Below are positions 1 to 11,613 of a stretch of DNA of 61,685 nucleotides, in pieces. A program made the translations under genes and the position numbers. Source of the DNA: Acanthaster planci (Eukaryota > Echinodermata > Asteroidea > Valvatida > Acanthasteridae); NCBI RefSeq assembly GCF_001949145.1, contig NW_019091521.1, forward strand, positions 683,776 through 745,460, given 5' to 3'. The notes beneath the pieces are model-generated. The model made no database searches. It had not been told where the DNA came from and was given only the letters and a program-made list of their open reading frames with translations. Each line of letters begins with the position of its first letter. Position 1 is the first letter of the stretch.

Positions 1-33
1 TTATTCTAAAAACAGGATTCGGTTCAGTTTCCT

Positions 34-330
34 TTGAGCAAAATAGCATTTCGCGATAAGAAATTTGCAGGATTTTGCATACAGATGAACTGGCGTTACA
101 ATAATGCGTGTTTCATACACTACAGAGTTTACAGCATGACTCACTTACACACCTCTGTGACTGAATGTAGATTTTGCAATGAGATTCCTGTTACTACAGA
201 TCATATTAAACGCTGTCATGTAACCCAAAACATTTGGAAATGTCGTCACTGTGGTTTCTGTTGTACCGGAAAGCACAATTACCAGCGGCAGTACCCAGGA
301 AAGAAAAAAAATCAAGAAATTCTAATTATG
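34..330 (+). CDS. Possible C2H2-like zinc-finger coding fragment at the left edge
   Basis: An open frame carries TECRFCNEIPVTTDHIKRCH followed by KCRHCGFCCTGKHNYQR. The spacing CxxC-x8-HxxxxH and CxxCxxC...H resembles tandem C2H2 fingers in which some ligands have been lost or shifted (the second finger lacks a clear second His). Beyond about 300 the frame turns low-complexity and G-rich. It could be an exon of a zinc-finger gene lying left of the window, or a degenerate copy. Exon ends were not found. Confidence 0.25.
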
Positions 331-470
331 TTCTGGTGGACAGCCATTAAGTGGTGGAAGGAAAGTGGGGGGGGGGTCATGCTGAGAATTCACAGAAAGC
401 GAGTAGTTGAAACATTATTCATGGGCGGGGGGAGGAAGCAAGGGCAGACTTCTCGGTTACATCAATAAAC

Positions 471-3400
471 CCTGATCCACTTTGCCCATGGCCATGCACA
501 TTACACGCATGACATAGCAGTGGGGAATCATTCCTATACACACATGTACAAGCCCACATTGCACATTTTCTCATTCAATGCAGCATTCCTGGGCTGGAGA
601 TCCGGCAGACCAGGAGAACTGCAGAATTCCCTCAATCTCAGTCTGTGTTTTTTTATTTTATTTTCAAACAATTTTGTTTTCCATTTTGCTTAGAATTGGT
701 TTTAGTTTTGGTCCCAGTATATGTGTGCTTTTCCCCCATCGACTTAGAATGGTGTTGTAAAATTGTGGCCCGTCACCACAAAATGAGCTGAAAGTCAGAA
801 GTCCCAAACATTGAGAGACTGGTGTTTTTGAGTTCAGCAGAAAGAGAGCTGTCCAATGGTATGTACATGGAATACTTCTAAAGGGTACCAGTATAAGGTG
901 ACAATGTGACATTATTCTGGCAGCTTTGCGTCTTTGTTTCAAACACCGTTTCAACATTTCTACTCTGGCACAAATAATGCTATCACAAAAATTGCAGAGA
1001 AAATGACATTTTAAAATATCTGATCTTGCAAAACAATTGGAAAATTTTTTAAATAGACGGATTACTCTTTCCAAATATAACAATACCAAAACACTGACCT
1101 AAACTTCAATATCTGACTGAACCCTTAAATTAGGAAAGAGCAAAATGCAACTTTATGCTCATTTTTCTGTGCCAGGTATGTGCAGTCGATTCAAATATAA
1201 GTATAACATATTCAGCATTTATGTCTTCACAGATGTACATATCTGTAGCACACGTCATCTAATTATTCAGTAGAAAATACTTGGCCATCCAAAAGTATAC
1301 ATGCATGTAAGTTAATATTCAGTGTTGGAATGTATAAAATTAAAAATGCATGCAAACAACACCGATTTTTGTTTTTGAATCAGCAGCACAGACTGTTTTC
1401 GGAAGCACGGTATGCACAAGTTAAAGAGAAAAAAATCAAACGATCTTCAAATGGAATACGGAGATAGACATTGTTACTTGGCAATTCAATTTGTTTTCTT
1501 TTTCAAGAAATTTGCGCTCCTTAAATGCCAAGCCTGCCTATACTGTACGTACATGTATATGTACATGTACACTTGCCTCCAAGAGTATCTCGCAGCCTGC
1601 GCACTAAATTTGTCGACTTCCTGAATCATGCTTCCGAGGCATGTTCTGTCGGTGCCCAAAAAAAAAAAATCCAACACAACAGCAAATAGCTTTTAAAGGA
1701 TGACGGCTTTTATACGCGGGACAATGGGGGGAAAAAAATCATCTAGTAAATGTTAAACCAGCCTGCCAACGAAAGGTAAATTAACATAGCAAGCAAAAAG
1801 CTGCCTCAAGGCACTGGAGAATTTTTTATTTTTTTTTTTTGAAGGATCAAGGGGGAACAGATTTCTCCGAGTCAAACTGGAAGATGCTACAACTGATCAC
1901 AGGATGCTACAGTAGTTTACAAACATATGGCCACGATCCAACCTTTGTCCAGATTGAATGAGAAGTTTTGCAAAATAAAAATTCACACCTCGAGTTCATT
2001 TAACTGTATCTAAGACGCTTCCTCTCAGGGAAAATTCTGTTCTGTCCTGTACATGAAATATACACACTTCCATTATTGTTACATGCAAGTAATCAATCAG
2101 TGACATCTGAATGTGGGTCTGGGAATGGGAACAGGCCTATCAATACTGTCATCTCAACCACAATACACATGCCACCAGAATTCAAAGCATTTGAAATTTG
2201 CTGGGCATCGGCAGGCAAGTCAACGTCAATCACCCTCTGCTAGAGAGATGGAGCAAATCCACCAAAATTAGATCAAATTGGTTTGGTAAAGGGTTCCCCG
2301 GGCTGTAGTTGCTAAGGATGGCTCCTGAAGACAAGTGACAGGGACCAAAATAAATCATCAATGTATACAACTCCCCCCCAAAAAACCCGAACCCTACAAA
2401 ACAAAGCAAAAACAAAACCAATTAGCATCAGTTTCAAATCAAAGTTAACCAATTTTTGACGAGAGCGCATTAGGCAATTTGTGACAGCTGGGTGGAGATG
2501 AAATTCTAGCTCCTTGAAAACAGAACTACATGTATAGTAGTTAAAGAAATGACTCTTTTTTTAGATAGAGACTACCACACGAATATCTGGATATTTTTCT
2601 ACTGTTAAATCTCAAACCTCCGTTGTTTAGGTTTTCAGATTCATCGTTTGGGCAAGGACGATCAATAACTAGCATACAAAGGTACACCTGACTAAACGCT
2701 CGCCCGCCAAGGTCCTCGCTAATTCATGTACCCTATTCACTTGGCACACACAGCCATCCAGTCATCCCACTGCCCACCGTGAGCAGCTCCTGTGGGCATG
2801 GCTTGACCTCTGGCTGAACTCATCCTTCCAACCCAGACTAATGGGGAGACGCACTCATGAATTATTCATGAGATGTGAGGGTGGCATCGTTGTTACAGAG
2901 CGCGCCAAGGAAAAAGACAAAAATCCTGGCTTGTTTTGTTTGGATGGTGAATTGTCCATGTGGCGACATTATCTCAGGAACCTTCATGGAACCTGTCAGG
3001 TCAGTTTGTAGCTTTAAAATCTTTATTCCTGTCCAAAGGTGGTTAAATTTCAACCATACGCAAGCTTTACCGTGGAAAGATATCATGTCCGTTCTAACAC
3101 TAGTAACAGGGCAGCATGAGACAAGGAAATCCCTCCCCCAAAAAAGGGAGAGGAAAAATTGAAACACATTAAAAGAAAACAAATGAAGAACAAGGAAACA
3201 AAAATGTGTCAGGACTAATTCCCCGATTCCAATCTACAGTTACATGTATTTTGTCAGTCTATTTTGTGTGTGTGTGGGGAAAGGAGGGTTCAGTCTGGCC
3301 CACTCCTCCCCAAAATGTTGGCAATGCCCATGGAGCCTATCAGGTATGACATTTGACCCTGAAGAAAAAAAAATGAAACAGTTCCCAACAGATTCCCAGA

Positions 3401-6400
3401 AAGTATGACTCTGTATGACAAAGTAAGACAGAATACTGAAAATGAAGGAACAGGAAACGGAAGGACAAAAAAGTCTGATATCCTCATAAAATAGGAAAAA
3501 TGTACATGTACCATGCCTGTTGTATGCTGCATGTAATCATGACTTTGTGACTGTGCTTTGGAGAGTAAAACTGATGAATCATTCATGAGGAATGTAGCCT
3601 TACATCACGCAGGCCTCATAACCACCATAACCACTACTGCAAAGCTGCAACACTGGGTTCTTGTCCAAGGAATTATTTACCAGGCCCAAGATATTGCACA
3701 AGCCGCATAGTATGTTTACACAACAAAGTCACGTTTTCATGAATCTAGATCCTTGACCTTTGCCCAATGGCACGAGCATTCCCTGGTCGAGGAAACTGAA
3801 CTATGCATGAACCAATTTTCCTGAGTGGCCCTAATGCATAATTCATAAGGTATGATGTTGCAAAACGTTGCAACATACTGCAATGCCAGTTTGCTTGTGG
3901 TCACCACTCTGCCACGCTGACCCAAATTAAATATCATTTTTATGATATCTAGGACTTTCTATCCTCTGACAACAGGATTCTAGGACACCACATTTACTCC
4001 CTAAAAATTTCCATGACTTTCCAGGACAACCTTTTTTACCCTTAGGATGTTCCGTTAACCAGTGGGAAGCCTTCAATACACTCCCACCTCTCGCCCTCTA
4101 CATGTGCTAACATATTCTTGATTAGGGCCAAGAATACGCTGGACAACTGGGTCAAGTGCACCAAGAAACCACGGGGGTGTGGTTTTCAACCATACAAGCG
4201 ACCATCCCCATCAAATGCACTATTTGAGGTCCCATGTATGACTGTGCCGAAATGCACAACCACCATATCAGCGGGCAAATGCCGAACACCGCTTCCTACT
4301 CCGGTTCACATTTTTTGTAGTCATGCCAATGAACGAAATGATCAGTATTACTAAACGAGTGCAACGAGTGCTTTTCTCACTAAGAAAGGGAAACACGCAC
4401 CTGGGTCCGGAGGAAAATTCCGAGTGACCTGCTGCATGCAGGCAATAGAGATGAACTTGACAAAGTGAACCCAATTAATCTTGCAATATTCTAAATAACC
4501 AACACTGCCCGGCAGGCTACTGGATATTAAAATGGACGGTAAGCTTGAAAAATGCTTCTGACGCCTTTAATCAGAGATGCCAAGTTCAATCCCCTTCTTT
4601 AATCCTGGACGAGTAATATGAAACCAAACCACACACACATCCTAACTGGATCACTTGTAATTACATGTGCATGAGGCACGATCAGAAATTCCCAGTAGCC
4701 CTGTGTACAAGCACAGTGTATCTTTTAAAATGTACATGTACAGTACATGTAAGCTGTGGGGGGGTACCATAAATATGGTTGGAATTTCTGTATTAAGCGT
4801 TGACTCTATTCAATGTAACCCTGGATTCTATGAGGTGTGACCAAACCACCTGTCATTATCCCAACACTGACTCCACATTGCTGTGGTGGAACTCCCATTT
4901 GCATTATCAGACGCCACCACTAGGCTACAAGTCGAGGGGGTAATATCGGGCACCATGGCACCGTTGCCAATAGTTGTGGGGCCAAGTGGTGTTCATGGTT
5001 TTAAATTGGAAATGCAACGTACCAGAACACAGAGTGGTATATCTGTGGTATCAGGGGACAGTTTTGGTTCAGGGAATTAGTCTGCAAACGTCTATGGGAG
5101 GCAAGAATCTATGTAAGCTGGCACAGTTTTTGCCAATTACAATTGCTTTACAGTTGCAGACAACAGCCAGAGTTTCTAAATATTTGCTAACTGCCAAAGA
5201 AGGCAACTTAACCAGAGACAAAACACAAATTTGTAAAAACCGCCCGTAACAAATGCGTAACATTCTCACAGGTACATGTAGGTACTCAGGGCACTGGGTT
5301 CTCTGGAAAGTTGCACAATTGAGTTTTCTTCCCCCCCATCCCCCGGGACAAATTTCTTGAGTCACCAGGGACAGTCCACACAAATCCAAACTCCCACAAC
5401 AGTAGAGTTTAGAAAGAAAATGAATAAGAGTTGTTTCCTGAAGTTCGGACTATGGTTGTGCAAAATTAATGCCAAGATCAGGCGGGTCACTGCTACAACC
5501 ATGAAGGACACCCTCCTCCCCTCATCTATTGAAAGGTAGCACTGGAAAAATAACGGAAACCACTTGTGCTTAATTTAGCAAAATAAAAATACACACATGT
5601 ACACGTACAGGCACTTCTCCAGTGTTTGCAGTCTTTACCTAAACGACGCTGAATTCCCCAAACAAAAAGCCTTCAGTGACTAGTTTTTACAATTCTAGGA
5701 TGGATTTGGGAGTGTCTATATGTGATCTATAAATTTACACTCTGCAAGGGTCTGCATGTGATGCCACATTTTCTGGGGCAAGAGATGGGGGGGGGGGCTG
5801 AAGAGAAATCCATAAAACATCCAACTGAAGGGCTGTAACTGACGATATATAATATTTAGATTTTCTTGACTTTCAGTGGCAAGTAACTGTCTAAAAAGGG
5901 GGGCTGAGTTCTCTGACAGTTATGTTCTGGGAACACGGAGAGTGCAAAGTGTTTGAAAGTAACAAACCAGGAATGACTAAAGCACAAAAAGTAAAGAAAT
6001 GGAGCACGATTATAAAAACCCTGAAATCGAGCGATATCCCGAGAAATCACCCCGGCATTTTTCTCATTGGTTGATGCACCAAGACACCAAGGAATACTGC
6101 ACAACAGAAACGGTTCCAGCGGGCAACGTCGACTACATGTATAACAGCTTAAATTTTTGCTACATGTACCTGCACAATTTTTCTGCCACTCACTTTTCTT
6201 CCCTGCACCGCTATACACAAATTTCTCTAGCCAATCACTCAGGAATACACACACATACACAAGGTGTGGACATTCCTTTGTTCTCCTGTGGTTGAGGAAA
6301 CTTGAGGAAAATGCTCCCTTTTCTTTAACTAGGATAACTCCTTCCAGCTGGATTTTTAATGATGATTTCCTGGACTGTTCCTCTTCATTTAAAGTAATTA

Positions 6401-7560
6401 CCGAAGTTTTTTGGGTTGACACTTTTAGAAAAGTCTGAAGGGGACTGGTATTTATGTAAATATGGGCTGTCTGTGGCAAATGGCATTATTTGGTGGTTTC
6501 CACTAATTATGGCAGAGGGTCTATTTCTTCTGGCTCAAGGTCAATAGCGTGTGGGCTCAACTTCTTTTTCATGGACGTCACAGCTGTGGTCCCACAACCA
6601 GGAAGTAAACAATGATACTTGTACAATGGACATCCTTTTAGGTGTAATGAGCACAGTACTGCAAAGAACAAAATAAAGGAAGGCAGGCCACTTTTAGTTT
6701 ACTTCTAATCAGTGCTGTCTGGCCGAGACATCACATGAGCTGTAGACCCTAGGTTTAAGCCAGGGAATCATATAGGATAGACATATTTCCTTGTCCTTTC
6801 CCAGCCAAGTTACTGCGCAGGGATGGCATGTATATGTGCAAATTGTCACGAATACACAGTACTAAACTGTGTTTAAACATTCTGGGCCCATATTAAATGT
6901 ATTATATTTGCCCGCATGAAGCAGTTACTGTTTTAACAGCACAACAGTGTATTTTCCAAACTGGTGATTTTGGTAGTAAATTAATTTGAGTGCTTCTGTT
7001 AATTCACTGTCTGTGAAGTTTACACAAGCTGGAGGCTACTAAAGATGTTCAGGGAATTAAACCATTACTTGAATGCGTAGCCCACAGAAGAGACTGTCAA
7101 AATTGTACATGTTTGTGGGTTAAGAAAAGTTTTGCTTGGAATCTCCACGTCCCCAACTAATTTAGATGCAACAAGAGCAATCTGTCCTCCATGAAAGACC
7201 GATCTGCTTCTTCGTCAGAAAATACAGAAATTGAACAATCAGTTTTGAGAAAGAAAACAAAACAACATCATACAAGTTGATAGAAAAATAAACACAAGTT
7301 TAAAAACAGGAAAATTGCCTGTTTTTTTTCCTACAACACATGAACAACACTGAGATGACTGAATACATTTTAAATTTTTGGCCCTGCAAACAACTGAAAT
7401 TTCCAAGCCTATAAATAGTATAATATACATCACATTATCAGTAAAAGGCTGCTAAACATGTAAGCATAATTTACACTGTTGAGCACACACACACACTTTA
7501 CATGTATACTAGTATTACTAGTTTTACAACACATGTAACTACAACAGTACAACAAGGCTC
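471..7560. other. Non-coding spacer, no recognisable gene
   Basis: AT-rich DNA with many ACATGTA runs (for example near 1550, 3480, 4735, 5270), homopolymer tracts and short G runs. The longest frame is 5856-6479 on the minus strand (207 codons). Its composition (cysteine- and phenylalanine-rich, no domain) does not look like protein, and I see no consistent exon series. Confidence 0.6.
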
Positions 7561-8420
7561 ACACAAATGCATGTACGTACGTTCACGTATGCTCTTATCA
7601 CCGCTCCTGACTGCAATGGCACTGCATCACACCCCTGCTCACGCTCACGTATCACATTGAATCACGCTCACAAAACAGGCCACGAAACCGACGTGACCCA
7701 AATCGACCAATATACTTTAGGATCTTCGGTAAATGATGCGAATTTTAGACCGTGAAGGCCGCAAAACTTGCGTGATTTCGCAATCACGTTTTACGTAGTA
7801 GCGACAATATGGGAGCCGGCGCAATGGAATGAACCAAAACAAAATGGCTGATCGATTGCCGGGCACGACGTGCTGAACAAAAATTACGATTTTCTGGAAA
7901 CAGTGGTCGTCTGACATGAAATGAGTGAGCCGATTAGTAAAAAATAATCAATATATTAAAAAGATACGGTTGCTGTTGACGATGGATCTGTTGTTGTTGA
8001 AACTGCGGTGGCACACCTAATGGTTTGTTGCTCTTGTGTTGAGAATAGCTCATCGCAACGTGAACTGGACACGGTAGTCCTATGAAAGGACTCGCCGTTT
8101 TTCGCCTTTTCTTGGCGCTGTCTCCTGTAAAATGGATAAATATTGAACAAGTACAATTATAAATAAAGTTTCTCTTACCAAAGTTGTCCAAAATCGCTTA
8201 CAATGCCCGCATTTACCACGGATGACGTGTGATTTAAAGGGATAGAACACATGTCCAACCTTAGCTTGCGATAGCCGGCTAGGGGACGAAGACAAAAGTT
8301 CGGCACATTTCGCGTATTCGGGAAATACGTCACAGAAATAAAGAAACGCAACCGTTGGCGGCGCCATATGTGACTAATTAGTGCGCGAATGGAATCGAGT
8401 GCCTGAGATACCAAAAGTAG
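7560..8420. promoter_or_regulatory. CpG-rich patch, possible promoter region
   Basis: CG dinucleotides are clearly denser here (cgtacgtacg, cgtgaaggccgc, cgcaatcacg, ggcggcgcc) than in the flanking spacer, where most CpG sites are missing. It covers the hypothetical ORF. A first exon or bidirectional promoter is possible but unproven. Confidence 0.3.
8080..8367 (-). CDS. Hypothetical 95-residue ORF in a CpG-rich patch
   Basis: Opens with MAPPTVAFLYFCDVFPEYAK and contains GKCGHCKRFW. No family recognised. An internal donor (8179, ttg|gtaaga) and acceptor (8125, tttacag) would remove 54 bases in frame, giving 77 residues. That intron would be far shorter than any other in the window. In another frame the downstream part reads GDSAKKRRKTASPF and MSYSQHKSNKPLGVPPQ followed by Q-rich sequence, which looks more like the start of a nuclear protein. 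The patch may be the promoter and first exon of an unrecognised minus-strand gene. Confidence 0.2.
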   Translation of the reverse strand: MAPPTVAFLYFCDVFPEYAKCAELLSSSPSRLSQAKVGHVFYPFKSHVIRGKCGHCKRFWTTLVRETLFIIVLVQYLSILQETAPRKGEKRRVLS

Positions 8421-9730
8421 AAAAATACAATGTAAATAAATAAATACCTAAAATAAACAAACATCATATTGCAAAAGAAACGCAAAAGCTAAAGCATAAT
8501 CGCTTTGGTGGAGGTTAAACACACAAAAAGCTAACTCATGCAGGCATCTTGGCCCATGATGACGTGGCCTTTTGAAAGTAAGTGGACGGAACTGACCCAT
8601 TAATTGGAAATTCCAATCATGATCTTTTCCCAATTATTATTTCTAATTTCTTTCTGGTCTTATTATTTAATAAGAGGCTGCAGGACATAAAGGTATACTA
8701 GTTTTGTCCTTTTGTCATTTGTGCATTAATTTTCATTTGAGTCAAGTTGCTCAAAATCTGAGACGGGTGTCTTATCAGTTAGCTGATAGTGTTTCCAGCT
8801 CAGTAAATGTTGTGTATTCCGAAGAAAACAACATTTTAGGATCTAGACGCAAAAATAATAAAAAAAAATTACTGAGTCATGTTTTGAATACGGGCGTTTC
8901 ACAATAGTGTGCGTGTCGTGTTAAAGCCTGCCGGCCAAAAGTGCGTCTTTGGACCGTCGTTAGAAATGGCCTTCCTTAACTTTTTCTTCAAAAAGTCCCA
9001 TGACCAGCTTTACAACAAGCAAGCTTTCAGTGAGTTCAGTTGATATAGTAGTGCAAAATTAACTAAAGCAGGGTGATCTTGATTTGCCCCATTTTATCTA
9101 ATGGAAAGATAAAATGTTAATGAATACAATTCTACTAATAGTAATAAGTGAGGATTCAAAAACCAAATTGCGAGGAGTGCTATTTTTGACGGGGGCAAAC
9201 GAAAATTATGGAATGTTTTTATATAAACCTTTTATGGCTTTTCTGAGGGTTGATGTGACATTTGGGTGCTCTTGCACACTATTAAAAGGACGTGGACGGA
9301 AATATGCCCAGATAGTTATCGTGCCATTATTATCAGTGTTATTTTATTTTTTAAGGGTTCGTTATTTTGGGGGACGCATGGTTCCCTGCCACCCACCCTT
9401 GGATCGGTCATTGACGTGATGTAGGATAGCCTACCTTCGGAATTTATGGCTGGGGCGAATGGTTGGCTGTTGCACGTGTGTGTTTTCCCAGCACGGGACG
9501 CGGTCTTCGGCTAGATCAAGAAGGAATAAACTAGTATCCATGACTAGGGTACGTACGTGTGAGACTATATATAAACGTATTATCATTTGACACTTGACTC
9601 TTGTCCCCTGCAAACTAATTAGGCCCAATAAATGACTATTTTTGTTCTGATAGCATATCATTCTTAACCATGTTTAGAAGAGCTTTTATTTTCTCTAATT
9701 TTTTTTAACAACAAAATGAAAACCCTGGTT
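8421..9730. other. Non-coding spacer
   Basis: No coding pattern or recognisable repeat seen. The short frame at 9114-9419 (plus) has no family features. Confidence 0.5.
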
Positions 9731-9786
9731 TATAAATAGAACGCGCCACATAAATCACGTGACTAAAGTGCACGTGACGGTGCGAT
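9731..9786 (+). promoter_or_regulatory. Candidate SLC66A1 promoter: TATA-like box and two CACGTG E-boxes
   Basis: TATAAATA lies at 9731-9738. A TCACGTGA palindrome is at 9755-9762 (atcacgtgac, 9 of 10 to the CLEAR consensus GTCACGTGAC), and a second CACGTG with a 3' AC at 9771-9778. CLEAR sites recruit TFEB/MiT factors to lysosomal gene promoters, and the next gene downstream is a lysosomal transporter. The link to SLC66A1 is inferred from position, about 1.6 kb upstream of the first coding exon. Confidence 0.45.
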
Positions 9787-10090
9787 GGCGACAATCGTGA
9801 TTAATTGACAATAAGTTTGGTACCTGCAATCATGTTGCAGTACAGTGCACATCTTGTATCTACAATGCTATATGTCAGTAGCGTAGCAGGAGGCCAGACT
9901 GCTTATTTATCATCACCAGTTTTATTTCACAATATCAAAAACATGACCATTGGACCTCTTGTGACTTTTTCAACAAATCGTCTGTCTATTTTCAACATTC
10001 CTTTCACTGAGTTTTCCACGAACTCGTCAGGGTGCGGTAGAGGGTCGCGTAAGCGAGCAAGAGTCGGTTACTGGAAACGGACTTTGGCTT
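9787..10090 (+). other. Possible non-coding first exon of SLC66A1
   Basis: SLC66A1 coding exon 1 is preceded by a 3' splice site at 11397, so an upstream non-coding exon is expected. A strong donor, ggctt|gtaagt, sits at 10090/10091, just downstream of the E-box/TATA cluster. The left boundary is not known. Only transcript data would settle it. Confidence 0.3.
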
Positions 10091-11422
10091 GTAAGTTGTG
10101 GAGTCTTGACCCGCGTTTGACCGGCAAATGACCTGATGACCGGCACTTCACACACCGTCTGACCATAGATTTTGCCAGTTTTCTGGTAAGCAAAAAAGCA
10201 GATTGATCATAAACATTTAGGCGGGGTAAAGTGAATTAAGCGACGATACAGACATTTGAATTTAATTTTTCTGATCAGTTAAATTATTTATTGTCGTAAA
10301 TGTGGTTTTGTTGTGACATGGAGGATTATTCCTCCATGGTTGTGACATGTCTGAACTTTAATCTGATTTATTAATCATGTTCAACCATGCTTCACCTTCA
10401 CTTTATTTTATGAAGCGGCTATCGTTACAGCAGTCGTAACGCATTTCTCATTTTCTCTTGTTTCGGCAATGAACCGCGCAAGTACGATGACGTAGCTGAT
10501 CATCACGACGGTTTATATATTTTAAAATTACCTGGATCGCTGAACGCTTGTTGCCGAGTGGTCAAGGTGGAAGGCTTGGAACCACTGTTGAATCTGCGCT
10601 TGGACCATTTAATTTTTTTTTGCCTAAATTTCATGGTTCATACCAATGTAGGCCCTAATCGTTGTTTATATTGGTTTCTAATTGTATCTATAGGCCTAAG
10701 CAGGAATCTTTTTTCTTTTCTCATTATTGGAGGCATTGGAGGATTTTTTTAAAGGGAAATAAATTCCGAAATCTTAATTTGGCGCGCTTGCGCAGTTGCA
10801 GTGCCGTAATGATAGAAAATGGGAGATTTAGATATAAATTTTTTTGTTAAGTAGCTAATGAACTAAAGGTTACTTTTTGGAAATTCACTTAAATTTGGTC
10901 CCAGGAGTTGGACCAGTCAGGGAATGTACTATTTTTGTGAGGTCTGCAAAGACGGGCTCTCCGCCTTTGACAAAAATGACAAGCACTTCGTTTTGTTCAG
11001 TTATCTTCGTACACGTACACGTATGTTAAATAATAATAAATGGAATGATTAGAGACAACACATGTACACCTGTATGCGCTTGATGGACAACAAAGACTAT
11101 TTCCATACCGCAGAGTAAGGCAGATGATGGCCGGTTGTGTCAAGGTTGACAGGTCAAACAACAAAGGGCAAGGTTGAAAAAGAGACCTCACTGAGTTAAA
11201 AATTGGAGCTAGCCCCACAAATTTCTGGGGCTTGAATTGGAGAGCCAGCTCCGGAGGCGGAGCTAAGTTGCATTGTCAAGCATTTTACCTGTTGGTGCAT
11301 TTAGAGCTACATGTACAAGTACATGTTTCTCCCGTGATACTGGTACATATAGCCCTCAGTCTGAACGACCCCTTGGTGTTTGTCGTTTGTTTTTCAGCTC
11401 CTTGGAAGAGAATCGATCAGCG

Positions 11423-11613
11423 ATGTCGCTGGGCTACCCAATTGGGGGGCCTCATCCCAATCCACTGCCTGACGTGGATGTCAATTGCACCTTGCACAAT
11501 GGGGTGCCGTGGGTGTGGCATGTGTTTGGCGAGTGCGTTGTGAACCAGCTGCAGTACGCAGGGTTCTTCCTCGGTCTTATCTCCATCCTCTGCTGGCTGG
11601 TGGTCTTCCTACC
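11423..11613 (+). CDS. SLC66A1: SLC66A1 coding exon 1
   Basis: Starts with MSLGYPIGGPHPN and reads VNCTLHNG (glycosylation sequon), VWHVFGEC, then the first membrane segment GLISILCWLVVFLP. The exon begins upstream at 11398 after the acceptor tttgtttttcag, which leaves 25 bases of 5' UTR. The donor is cc|gtaagtg. It ends in phase 2, inside the proline codon of the PQ motif. Confidence 0.92.

Noticed and set aside
5856-6479. 207-codon minus-strand ORF, the longest in the left third
   Set aside because: No domain, odd composition, overlapping plus-strand ORFs of similar quality, and no splice or conservation support.
10549-10620. Functional tRNA-Ser/Leu gene
   Set aside because: No T-loop or matching acceptor stem; kept only as a fragment worth checking.
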